Position numbers and translations under genes: made by a program. A model generated the notes under the pieces. That model saw nothing but the letters and a program-made list of their open reading frames with translations, was not told the origin of the DNA and did not search any database. DNA of 8,917 nucleotides, from NCBI GenBank assembly GCA_023430245.1, contig JAEZBA010000693.1, positions 1-8,917 of the forward strand, read 5' to 3'. The DNA is from Pseudomonadota bacterium (GTDB taxonomy: Bacteria > Pseudomonadota > Alphaproteobacteria > Rhizobiales > Xanthobacteraceae). Below are positions 1 to 5,602 of the stretch, piece after piece. Numbering within the stretch: position 1 is the stretch's first letter; each line of letters opens with the position of its first letter.

Positions 1-126
1 GAACATCTCCAGCACGTAGTATTTCGGGCGCGGGTCGTCGTTCTTCGTGGCGAAGATGCCCTGGCTGTCCCAGGTCTGCTGCCAGCGCGGCTCGGCGTCG
101 CGGGCGTTGTAGCGGTCGGATCTCAT
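1..126 (-). CDS. leuS: Leucyl-tRNA synthetase, N-terminal fragment
   Basis: Class I aminoacyl-tRNA synthetase that charges tRNA-Leu in the cytoplasm. Only the first 42 codons lie in the window; the gene runs off the left edge. The reading shows the typical bacterial LeuS opening: [15 protein letters not shown], then GIFAT, then [13 protein letters not shown], just before the expected catalytic PYPSG segment. The chosen start is the ATG at 126-124, which places RYN at residues 5-7 as is usual for alphaproteobacterial LeuS. The frame stays open upstream without a better start. No strong ribosome binding site is visible; a weak GAAAAG lies about 10 nt upstream. The gene starts about 50 nt downstream of the DUF5615 gene on the same strand, so it is either co-transcribed with that cassette or has a promoter inside it. 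Identity is seen directly; the partial length is due to the window edge. Confidence 0.95.
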   Translation of the reverse strand, partial: MRSDRYNARDAEPRWQQTWDSQGIFATKNDDPRPKYYVLEMF

Positions 127-176
127 CGAGAGGTCGATCTTTTCAGGCGTGAGTTGGATGTTGTGGATATCAATTT

Positions 177-536
177 CTAACTTTCGGCAAGCGGACGCAT
201 ACGTATTCGCGCGGGCTCAATGACCGAGAAGTGCCCCGCCCAATCGTGCCGCTCAGCGATCCGCGCGGTGAGCCGTTCTCCTGCATCCACCGAAGCGGGC
301 ATCGCAATACGAAAGAGCACAACCCCTGATCCAGCGGGCAGTCCGGCCCGATAGGCAAGTTCTCCGAAATCCTTGTCAAATGTCAGCACGATGCGGTTCT
401 CGCGTGCGGCCCAGGCCAGGACGTCCCGGTCCGAACTCCCGGGGCGTTCCGTCCGCACCCATACAACATCGTGCTCAGCCGCTGACAGGCTTCTCACCGC
501 GGAGCCAGGAAAATTCTCATCGGCAAGAAAGCGCAT
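177..536 (-). CDS. DUF5615 family PIN-like protein (probable toxin)
   Basis: 119-residue protein of the DUF5615 (PF18480) PIN-like type. Visible hallmarks are the N-terminal FLADENFPG (residues 3-11, Asp6), an SDRDVLAWA segment (Asp36, Asp38) and [13 protein letters not shown] (residues 50-62, Asp54 and Asp56). These acidic positions are those expected to form a metal-binding nuclease centre in PIN-like folds. The length is normal for the family and no truncation is seen. The start ATG (536-534) lies one base after the TGA of the DUF433 gene (TGAGATG), so the two are translationally coupled. DUF433-DUF5615 pairs are widely regarded as VapBC-like toxin-antitoxin modules, with this gene in the toxin position. 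RNase activity is inferred from the fold, not shown. It lies immediately upstream of leuS on the same strand. Confidence 0.85.
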   Translation of the reverse strand: MRFLADENFPGSAVRSLSAAEHDVVWVRTERPGSSDRDVLAWAARENRIVLTFDKDFGELAYRAGLPAGSGVVLFRIAMPASVDAGERLTARIAERHDWAGHFSVIEPARIRMRPLAES

Positions 537-537
537 C

Positions 538-768
538 TCATGCGGCGCTCGGATGGATCGTCTCGAGCCTCAATACATCCCGCGCATAAGCCAGGCAGGC
601 AGAGATGTCCTCGCGAGATAGGCCCTCATATTCCCGCAGGATGTCGGCTTCACTCCACCCGTCGGCCATAAGCCCGATCACGAAGTCAACCGACAGCCGG
701 GTGCCGCGAATGTGGGGCTTGCCGCCCAGAATTTCGGAACTGATCGCGATGCGGCCGGAATCCGCCAT
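538..768 (-). CDS. DUF433 domain protein (probable antitoxin)
   Basis: 76-residue protein filled by one DUF433 (PF04255) domain. The signature GGKPHIRGTRLSV is at residues 15-27, followed by a helical segment with DGWSEADILREY (36-47) and GLSREDISACLAYA (49-62). These are the usual conserved blocks of this small helix-turn-helix-like family. The ATG at 768-766 is preceded by a good ribosome binding site, GAGGAG, six bases upstream. It is the first gene of a two-gene unit with the DUF5615 gene, one base apart, the common antitoxin-then-toxin order. In the family it is thought to neutralise the PIN-like partner and may bind its own promoter; that role is inferred here. The upstream region to 929 is shared with the divergent yggS gene. 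Confidence 0.85.
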   Translation of the reverse strand: MADSGRIAISSEILGGKPHIRGTRLSVDFVIGLMADGWSEADILREYEGLSREDISACLAYARDVLRLETIHPSAA

Positions 769-929
769 GATTGGCTCCTCGGCGCCCCGGTGTTCGCGTA
801 CGAGGCGCTAGAATTGACGCCGTAGGCTGCGTCTATTGCCTGTCGGACCTGCCACGAAACGCCTTTTCCGGTCAACGGCGGCCGCCATTCCCACTTGCAG
901 CGCCCCGGCGCCGCCGGTAGTGCACCGGC
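769..929. promoter_or_regulatory. Divergent intergenic region, DUF433 cassette / yggS
   Basis: This 161-base gap must hold the promoters of both divergent units. On the minus strand a GAGGAG ribosome binding site precedes the DUF433 ATG. A weak possible minus-strand promoter is TAGACG (833-828), 17 bases, then TCTAGC; the match to consensus is poor. A plus-strand TTGACG occurs at 814-819 but has no good -10 element at normal spacing. A perfect six-base stem, GCCGGT (913-918) and ACCGGC (924-929), abuts the yggS ATG. No other gene or RNA is seen here. Confidence 0.35.
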
Positions 930-1634
930 ATGGCAGACCTCGCCGCACTGAGCCAGTCCGGAACCCATGACGTCCCTGCCGCCCTCGCCGCGGTGCAGGC
1001 CGAGATCGCGGCCGCCTGCCGTGAGGCGAGGCGCGACCCGGCCGCGGTGACCCTGATCGCGGTCTCCAAGACCTTCGGCGCCGATGCCATCGAAGCCGCA
1101 ATCGCCGCCGGCCAGCGTGTGTTCAGCGAGAACCGGGTGCAGGAGACCAAGGCCAAATGGCCGGAGATCCGGGCGCGCCATGACGGGCTGTCGCTGCATC
1201 TGATCGGGCCGCTGCAATCCAACAAGGCGAAGGAAGCGGTGGCGCTGTTCGACGCCATCCATTCGGTCGACCGGCCGAGCATTTGCGAGGCGCTGGCGAA
1301 GGAAATCGCCAAGCAGGGGCGGGCACCGCAACTGTTCGTCGAGATCAATACCGGGGCCGAGCCGCAGAAGGCTGGCATCCTGCCGGAAGATGCGGATGGC
1401 TTTCTTCGCGACTGCCGGGAAACCTACGGTCTGACGATTTCCGGGCTGATGTGCATTCCGCCCTTCGACGAGGCGCCGGCGCCGCATTTTGCGCTCACCG
1501 CCAAGATCGCCAAGCGCAACGGGCTCACGCTTCTGTCGATGGGCATGAGCGCGGATTTCGCCACCGCAATCCAGTTCGGTGCCACTCACGTGCGGGTGGG
1601 AAGCGCGATCTTCGGTGGACGGCCCAAGCCCTGA
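930..1634 (+). CDS. yggS: YggS family pyridoxal phosphate-binding protein
   Basis: 234-residue member of the YggS/PLPBP (COG0325) family: a single-domain alanine-racemase-like TIM barrel that binds pyridoxal 5'-phosphate and buffers cellular PLP and amino-acid pools, without known enzymatic turnover. Visible motifs are LIAVSKTFG with the PLP-binding Lys47, ENRVQE (the family usually has GENRVQE), HLIGPLQSNKAKEAV, a central INTGAEPQKAGI, SGLMCIPP, and near the end LSMGMSADF with THVRVGSAIFG, which holds the phosphate-binding loop. The length is normal. The ATG at 930 gives a start about 15-20 residues longer than a minimal barrel, common in this group; no clear Shine-Dalgarno is present, and a GTG at about 990 is a less likely alternative. 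It is transcribed alone, divergent from the DUF433 cassette and convergent with the HerA-type ATPase 42 bases away. Confidence 0.93.
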   Translation: MADLAALSQSGTHDVPAALAAVQAEIAAACREARRDPAAVTLIAVSKTFGADAIEAAIAAGQRVFSENRVQETKAKWPEIRARHDGLSLHLIGPLQSNKAKEAVALFDAIHSVDRPSICEALAKEIAKQGRAPQLFVEINTGAEPQKAGILPEDADGFLRDCRETYGLTISGLMCIPPFDEAPAPHFALTAKIAKRNGLTLLSMGMSADFATAIQFGATHVRVGSAIFGGRPKP

Positions 1635-1676
1635 GCTATTGAAGACCTGACTTAACTGCGGGGCCGGATTTCCCAA

Positions 1677-3482
1677 CTACCGCCGGGTTCTCGGCGTGGC
1701 GGCAAAATCCTGCGTCGCGCCGAGCGGCTGTTTCAGCAGCCGCGAGCGTTGCGGATCGAGGCCACCGGCCGCGAAGGCCGGCTGCATCGGCGGCGATTCC
1801 TCGTGTGTAAATCCGGAATCGTAGCCATCGTCGTCATAGAGCCTCTGACTCATGGTGGCGCTGCGCCATCGGTCGACCACCGACGCGATCAGATCGAGAC
1901 CGGCATCGCCACGTCCGCGCGCACCGTTTCCGACATCGCTGGACGGCCGGGCCGCTTCGGGAAGTCTGCTGAATGTCATCTGCATCGGCAAAGCCACCGC
2001 CGAGCCGAACACGAAGGCTTCGCCGGTGCCGAGCGATGGCACGAAGGTCAGCAGGCTGGATGCGGCGTCTGAAATCGCCGAGCGGATCAGCGCCTGATCG
2101 CGATCATTGGACAGCCGCATCACGAACATGGTGTTGCACTGGGAGATGATGTTGGGATCGATTTCATACGGGCGCTGGGTCACCAGTCCGAGATAGACCC
2201 CGTATTTGCGGCCTTCCTTGGCGATGCGCGACAAGGCGCGCCGCGTCGGTCCGAAACCGGTTCTTGCTTCCGCCGACGAGGCATAGCGATGCGCCTCCTC
2301 GCAGATGAACAGCAGCGGCGCCACGCCATCGCTCCAGAGGCCGAAATCGAAGGCCATGCGGCACAGCACCGACACCACCGAATCGACCACTTCGGCCGGA
2401 AATCCGGCGAGCTGCATCACCGTCACTGGCTGGCCGTTGGCAGGCAGCCGGAACAGCGTCGAGATGATCTCCGCCATCGTGTCGCCGCCGACATTGGCGT
2501 TCTCGAACATGAAGGCGTAGCGCGGATTGTTGCGGAAGGTCTGGATCCGCTGCATCAACCTGAAATGGTAGGCGCGTGACGAGCGGTTCTCGAGCTTGCC
2601 CATGCGCTCGTCGATCAGAGCGAGCAGGTCTTCGAGCCGATAGGGCGCCGGCGTGTCGGCAGTGAAGCCGCAGCTTTTCGGATCGCGCTTCTTGACCAGC
2701 GACCGGTCGGCGGCGTTGCGGTATTGCAGATAGGTGCCCTTGGCGATCGGAATCACCTCGGCCAGAATCTCGACCTCTTCTGGTACGCCGGGCCGTGCGC
2801 CGAAGAAGGCATCGACGGTTTCCTCGAAGTTGAACAGCCAGAACGGCAGGCGCAGATTGCGCGGGTTCAGGACTTGCGCCTTGTCGCCGAAACAGCGTCC
2901 GTATTCGTTGTGCGGATCGACCAGGAAAATGCGCAGATCCGGCCGTGCCGCGAGGATCTGACGGAGAATGATGGCGACGCCGCTGGATTTGCCGACACCG
3001 GTGGTGCCGAGAATGGCGAAATGCTTGTTGAGCAACTCGTCGACATCGACCAGCGCCTTGATGGTCGGATCCTGGCGCAGCGTTCCGACATCGGCGGGAT
3101 TGTTGGTATGCCCGTAGATCAGCCGGAGCTCCTCGTTGCTCATCAGCAGGGCCGGTTCGCCGATGGTGGGATAATCGGTAATGCCGCGCGAGAAGGTCGC
3201 GCTCCCGTCACGGTCTCGCATCTCCCCGAACAGATCGATCTGCGCCGTGCCGGCCCCGCGGATGCTCGCCTGTTCGGAAATATGGGTGACCATGCCGATG
3301 ATCACGCCCTCGCCGCTGACGATGCCGAGGAACTTGCCGACAGTGGTCCGTGCCGCATCGCGGCCGATCGTTCCGGCGAGCTGAATCGTGGCGTTCGATC
3401 CACTGACCGAAAGCACGCGACCGATGATTTCGCGTTCCTCGTCAAACGGACCCGACTGGTCCGGTGCGTCGATGGCAGGCAT
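1677..3482 (-). CDS. HerA/DUF87-type ATP-binding protein
   Basis: Large P-loop ATPase of the HerA/FtsK superfamily, 601 residues from ATG 3482; an in-frame TTG at 3488 would add two. The N-terminal part (about 18-110) looks like a HAS-barrel, with IIGRVLSVSGSNATIQL and a Gly-rich beta pattern. The DUF87 ATPase core carries Walker A GTTGVGKS (159-166), FLVDPHNEYG (186-195), Walker B LLFICEEAHRY (390-400) with paired Glu395/396, and the sensor-like segment LVTQRPYEIDPNIISQC (433-449). The last roughly 90 residues are low-complexity and probably disordered. Archaeal HerA is a hexameric DNA translocase that works with the NurA nuclease in end resection. Here no NurA, Sir2 or DUF4297 partner is adjacent, so the process it serves is unknown. 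It follows the L,D-transpeptidase gene on the same strand after about 130 bases and converges on yggS. The family call is firm; the cellular role is open. Confidence 0.88.
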   Translation of the reverse strand: MPAIDAPDQSGPFDEEREIIGRVLSVSGSNATIQLAGTIGRDAARTTVGKFLGIVSGEGVIIGMVTHISEQASIRGAGTAQIDLFGEMRDRDGSATFSRGITDYPTIGEPALLMSNEELRLIYGHTNNPADVGTLRQDPTIKALVDVDELLNKHFAILGTTGVGKSSGVAIILRQILAARPDLRIFLVDPHNEYGRCFGDKAQVLNPRNLRLPFWLFNFEETVDAFFGARPGVPEEVEILAEVIPIAKGTYLQYRNAADRSLVKKRDPKSCGFTADTPAPYRLEDLLALIDERMGKLENRSSRAYHFRLMQRIQTFRNNPRYAFMFENANVGGDTMAEIISTLFRLPANGQPVTVMQLAGFPAEVVDSVVSVLCRMAFDFGLWSDGVAPLLFICEEAHRYASSAEARTGFGPTRRALSRIAKEGRKYGVYLGLVTQRPYEIDPNIISQCNTMFVMRLSNDRDQALIRSAISDAASSLLTFVPSLGTGEAFVFGSAVALPMQMTFSRLPEAARPSSDVGNGARGRGDAGLDLIASVVDRWRSATMSQRLYDDDGYDSGFTHEESPPMQPAFAAGGLDPQRSRLLKQPLGATQDFAATPRTRR

Positions 3483-3615
3483 GTACAACCGCTGGTAAGA
3501 ACCCCGTCATCGGCATCCTGCGCGCGCAGTGTCGTCAACCCGTTAACAAATGGAAACTGGTCGGATTCTCCGTTGCCGTTCTGCTAATCGCTCGCGGCAA
3601 AGCGGGGCTGCGCCC
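3483..3615. other. Intergenic gap between L,D-transpeptidase and HerA-type genes
   Basis: The gap holds no gene. It contains a 12-base perfect palindrome, CTGCGCGCGCAG (3518-3529), and a GTTAAC at 3542-3547. On the minus strand TTGACG (3538-3533) could be a -35 element for the HerA-type gene, but no good -10 element is found at normal spacing. No convincing terminator with a T-run follows the transpeptidase stop. Whether the two genes share a transcript cannot be decided from sequence. Confidence 0.3.
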
Positions 3616-4146
3616 TTAACCGATATGAATCCGGGTCCGCGGCGAAAGCTTTTCCAGCAGCCGCAGCAGGTCGTTGCGGCGGAGCGCCACGCAACCGGCG
3701 GTCGGCCTGAAGCCTTCGCGGGCGACATGGATGAAGACGGCGCTGCCGCGGCCCGCAATGCGGGGCCGGTCGTTGTGATCGATTTCGATGATGAGGTCGT
3801 AGAGGCCATCGTCCCGCATCAGCCGGTCGCCCGGTTCGCCAGGACGGCGCCGGACCGGGCGGTTGTAGCGGCGGTCTGAGGGATCCTCGCTCCAGGCGTC
3901 GGTTGGGCCGATCGGGCGGACGGGGAGACCGGTGCGCGGCCGGGTGATTCGGTCGGCCCGCCACCACAGCCGCTTCAGCCGGAACCGGCCGCGCGGAGTT
4001 CCGCCATCGCCCTCACGCTTGTTGGCCAAAATCCCCCCACGCCCCAGCGCCACCGGGAAAAATAGGCTTCCGGCCCTCAAAATGCCTCGCGTTTTGGCTC
4101 CAGATCGGCTCTGGACATGGATATGGACAAGGGTCCGGGGCGGCAT
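3616..4146 (-). CDS. L,D-transpeptidase (YkuD) family protein
   Basis: 176-residue YkuD-domain (PF03734, COG3786-like) protein. Family members use a catalytic cysteine to form 3-3 peptidoglycan cross-links or to attach proteins to peptidoglycan. The core motif reads SAVFIHVAREGFRPTAGCVAL, giving catalytic Cys152 with His140 upstream. The usual SHGC appears as TAGC, a known variant in this subfamily. Upstream conserved blocks are ALGRGG (33-38), KREGDGGTPRGRF (43-55), WWRADR (61-66) and EDPSDRRYNRPV (87-98). The ATG at 4146 was chosen because homologous sequence appears to begin there. A TTG at 4188, preceded by AGGAG at 10 bases, would add 14 residues and cannot be excluded. No signal peptide or transmembrane segment is visible in either form, odd for a periplasmic enzyme, so its export route is unclear. 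It is divergent from the CenR-like regulator, which fits a cell-envelope role. Confidence 0.85.
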   Translation of the reverse strand: MPPRTLVHIHVQSRSGAKTRGILRAGSLFFPVALGRGGILANKREGDGGTPRGRFRLKRLWWRADRITRPRTGLPVRPIGPTDAWSEDPSDRRYNRPVRRRPGEPGDRLMRDDGLYDLIIEIDHNDRPRIAGRGSAVFIHVAREGFRPTAGCVALRRNDLLRLLEKLSPRTRIHIG

Positions 4147-4267
4147 GGTAAACAGGGCGTGGCTCGATTGCGGATACCAGTTAGGCAAGTCCCGCTTGCT
4201 CCTGCAATCTCCAATGCCCTATTTCGCCATAAATCGGTAATCTCTAGGCCCTTGGGGGGCCAATTAT
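4147..4267. promoter_or_regulatory. Divergent control region, L,D-transpeptidase / cenR-like gene
   Basis: This 121-base region separates two divergent envelope-related genes and should carry both promoters. On the plus strand TTGCTC (4196-4201) and TATTTC (4220-4225), 18 bases apart, make a weak sigma-70-like pair. A G-run (4254-4259), eight bases before the cenR ATG, is the only ribosome-binding candidate. It is partly paired in a small hairpin, GGCCC (4247-4251) with GGGCC (4257-4261). An AGGAG on the minus strand (about 4203-4199) would serve the alternative TTG start of the transpeptidase. The promoter assignment is weak. Confidence 0.3.
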
Positions 4268-4954
4268 ATGTCGAATGCCAGAAAACTGCTGATTGTCGAC
4301 GACGACGCCGAGCTGCGCGACACCCTGGTCGAGCAGCTTGCGCTGCATGAGGAATTCGAGGCCCAGTCGCAGGACAGTGCGGCCAAGGGCATCCAGGCGG
4401 CCAAGGACGGCCAGATCGACCTGATCATCATGGATGTCGGTCTGCCCGACATGGACGGCCGCGAAGCGGTCCGGGTCCTGCGCAAGAGCGGCTTCAAGGC
4501 GCCGATCATCATGCTGACCGGGCATGACACCGATTCCGACACCATCCTGGGACTCGAATCCGGTGCGAACGATTACGTCACCAAGCCATTCCGCTTCGCC
4601 GTGCTGCTGGCGCGCATCCGCGCGCAATTGCGCCAGCACGAGGCCAGCGAGGACGCGGTCTTCACCATCGGACCATACAGTTTCCGGCCCAGCTCGAAAT
4701 TGCTGACCGGCGACAAGGGCAACAAGGTGCGGCTCACCGAAAAGGAGACCGCGATCCTGCGCTATCTCTATCGCGCAGGACAGCGCTCGGTGTCGCGCGA
4801 GACGTTGTTGCAAGAGGTGTGGGGCTATAATTCCGGCGTGACCACACACACACTCGAAACGCATGTCTATCGTCTTCGCCAAAAGGTCGAGAAGGATGCC
4901 GCGAATCCCGCGATCCTTGTCACCGATGCTGGCGGCTACAAGCTTGTGCCCTAG
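4268..4954 (+). CDS. cenR: OmpR/PhoB-family response regulator, CenR/OtpR type
   Basis: 228-residue two-component regulator. The receiver domain (about 6-120) has the acidic cluster Asp11-Asp13, phosphoacceptor Asp56 in LIIMDVGLPDMDG, Thr84 in IIMLTGHDTDSD, and Lys106 in NDYVTKPF. The winged-helix output domain (about 130-228) contains LTEKETAILRYLYRAG, LLQEVWGYNSGVTTHTLETH and VYRLRQKVEK, ending GGYKLVP. The sequence style, especially GHDTDSDTILGLESGANDYVTKP and the VWGYNSGVTTHTLETH block, matches the alphaproteobacterial CenR/OtpR group, which controls cell-envelope integrity and beta-lactam tolerance in relatives. The symbol rests on recalled similarity, not a search. No histidine kinase lies nearby, which fits the usual unlinked arrangement. 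Its TAG stop (4952-4954) lies in the first bases of a long palindromic repeat, yet the C-terminus looks complete. The divergent L,D-transpeptidase is a plausible target. Confidence 0.9.
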   Translation: MSNARKLLIVDDDAELRDTLVEQLALHEEFEAQSQDSAAKGIQAAKDGQIDLIIMDVGLPDMDGREAVRVLRKSGFKAPIIMLTGHDTDSDTILGLESGANDYVTKPFRFAVLLARIRAQLRQHEASEDAVFTIGPYSFRPSSKLLTGDKGNKVRLTEKETAILRYLYRAGQRSVSRETLLQEVWGYNSGVTTHTLETHVYRLRQKVEKDAANPAILVTDAGGYKLVP

Positions 4955-5027
4955 TGGTCCGATTCTAACGTTTGCATCCCGTTTCGGGTTTACGTTTTTG
5001 CGAACTTTAGAATCAGAGGACCACTAG
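4951..5027. repeat. Long imperfect palindrome 1 (MITE-like, CTAG-ended)
   Basis: A 77-base element forms one long hairpin. The left arm CTAGTGGTCC (4951-4960) pairs with GGACCACTAG (5018-5027). GATTCTAA (4961-4968) pairs with TTAGAATC (5007-5014). A three-base bulge, AGA (5015-5017), sits on the right side. After one mismatch the stem continues, GTTTGCA (4970-4976) with TGCGAAC (4999-5005), allowing one G-U pair. The loop contains CCCGTTTCGGG (4978-4988). The ends are CTAG on both sides, and the left CTAG overlaps the response regulator's stop codon. There is no ORF inside and no T-run. The structure suggests a non-autonomous MITE or REP-like repeat that could also act as a transcript-end stabiliser. 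Family membership was not checked against a genome. Confidence 0.8.
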
Positions 5028-5040
5028 CAAGTATTGGATT

Positions 5041-5119
5041 CTAGTGGAGCTTCGAATTTGACATTCGCTTTGCGAACTCGCGGCCGGGTGGGTGGCGAAT
5101 GTCAAATTCGCTCCACCAG
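5041..5119. repeat. Long imperfect palindrome 2 (MITE-like, CTAG-ended)
   Basis: A 79-base element 13 bases after palindrome 1. CGAATTTGACATTCGC (5053-5068) is perfectly complementary to 5095-5110. The outer arms CTAGTGGAG (5041-5049) and CTCCACCAG (5111-5119) match at eight of nine positions. A three-base bulge, CTT (5050-5052), separates the inner and outer arms. The design mirrors palindrome 1: a CTAGTGG end, a three-base bulge, a longer inner arm and a loop of about 26 bases. Both elements also share TTGCGAACT (4999-5007 region and 5070-5078). The right arm covers the ATG at 5099 that would open the longest reading of the next gene. It is probably a diverged or related repeat unit; mobility is inferred. 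Confidence 0.8.
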
Positions 5120-5602
5120 ATGGCAATCAGGCCGCCGCAGGTGAGCATCGACGATGATATCGCCGTGCTGGAGCAGGTCCCGATGCTCCGGGCGCTCGGC
5201 CGTGGCGCGTTGCGGCTGATCGCGCTCGGTGCCGAGACCCGCGAGGTCCAGCCGGACGAAATCCTGTTCCGGCCGGGCGAGCGAATCGACTGCGCCTATG
5301 TGGTGCAAACCGGCAGCTTCCGGCTCGCCTCCGATCCCACCAAGGCGGGGCGGGTCAATGAGGTCGGTCCGGGCACACTGCTCGGCGAATTTGCGCTGAT
5401 CTCCGACCATGCAAAGCCGCTTTGCGCAACGGCAATGGGTCCCTGCACCGTCATCCGTATTTCGCGCAGCATGTTTCGCAAGATCCTCGAGGACGACGCG
5501 AATGCGGCGCTGCGGCTGCACGATTATGTCGCGCATCGCGCGCGCCAGTCGATCTCCGAGGTGCTGGAGGTCCGCTACAGCCTCGATCCGGGCGAGAAGT
5601 AG
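5120..5602 (+). CDS. Stand-alone Crp-like cyclic-nucleotide-binding domain protein
   Basis: 160-residue protein consisting of a single cNMP-binding-type beta-roll (PF00027). The pattern is IAVLEQVPMLRALG near the start, EILFRPGERIDCAYVVQTGSF (47-67), then GPGTLLGEFALI (83-94), and a C-terminal helix (about 115-145). There is no helix-turn-helix DNA-binding domain, so it is not a classical Crp/Fnr regulator. The phosphate-binding cassette keeps Gly-Glu (GEFAL), but the usual Arg before the Ala-Thr step is replaced by KPLCATA, so nucleotide binding is doubtful. The start is uncertain: ATG 5099 lies inside the palindromic repeat and adds seven residues, ATG 5120 begins just outside it, and GTG 5141 has an AGG nine bases upstream and gives the tightest domain boundary. 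The stop TAG (5600-5602) touches the stop of the convergent xthA. Its role is unknown; sensing or partner binding is a guess. Confidence 0.78.
   Translation: MAIRPPQVSIDDDIAVLEQVPMLRALGRGALRLIALGAETREVQPDEILFRPGERIDCAYVVQTGSFRLASDPTKAGRVNEVGPGTLLGEFALISDHAKPLCATAMGPCTVIRISRSMFRKILEDDANAALRLHDYVAHRARQSISEVLEVRYSLDPGEK

Noticed and set aside
814..839. Sigma-70 promoter for yggS with TTGACG and TATTGC.
   Set aside because: The spacing is 14 bases, too short for a normal promoter.
678..1676. A 332-codon open frame on the minus strand across yggS.
   Set aside because: It overlaps the well-supported yggS and DUF433 genes, its composition (Arg/Gly/His-rich) is that of an antisense shadow in GC-rich DNA, and no family motif is seen.
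1635..1676. Bidirectional terminator between convergent yggS and the HerA-type gene.
   Set aside because: No stable stem with a T-run is visible in the 42 bases.
2724..3587. A 287-codon open frame on the plus strand opposite the HerA-type gene.
   Set aside because: It lies opposite conserved ATPase motifs, has no recognisable domain and shows antisense-shadow composition.
4244..4882. A 212-codon open frame opposite the response regulator.
   Set aside because: It is a shadow of a gene with complete receiver and winged-helix motifs.
4951..5119. CRISPR array or intrinsic terminator pair.
   Set aside because: There are only two units with different inner arms and no regular spacers, and neither stem is followed by a T-run.
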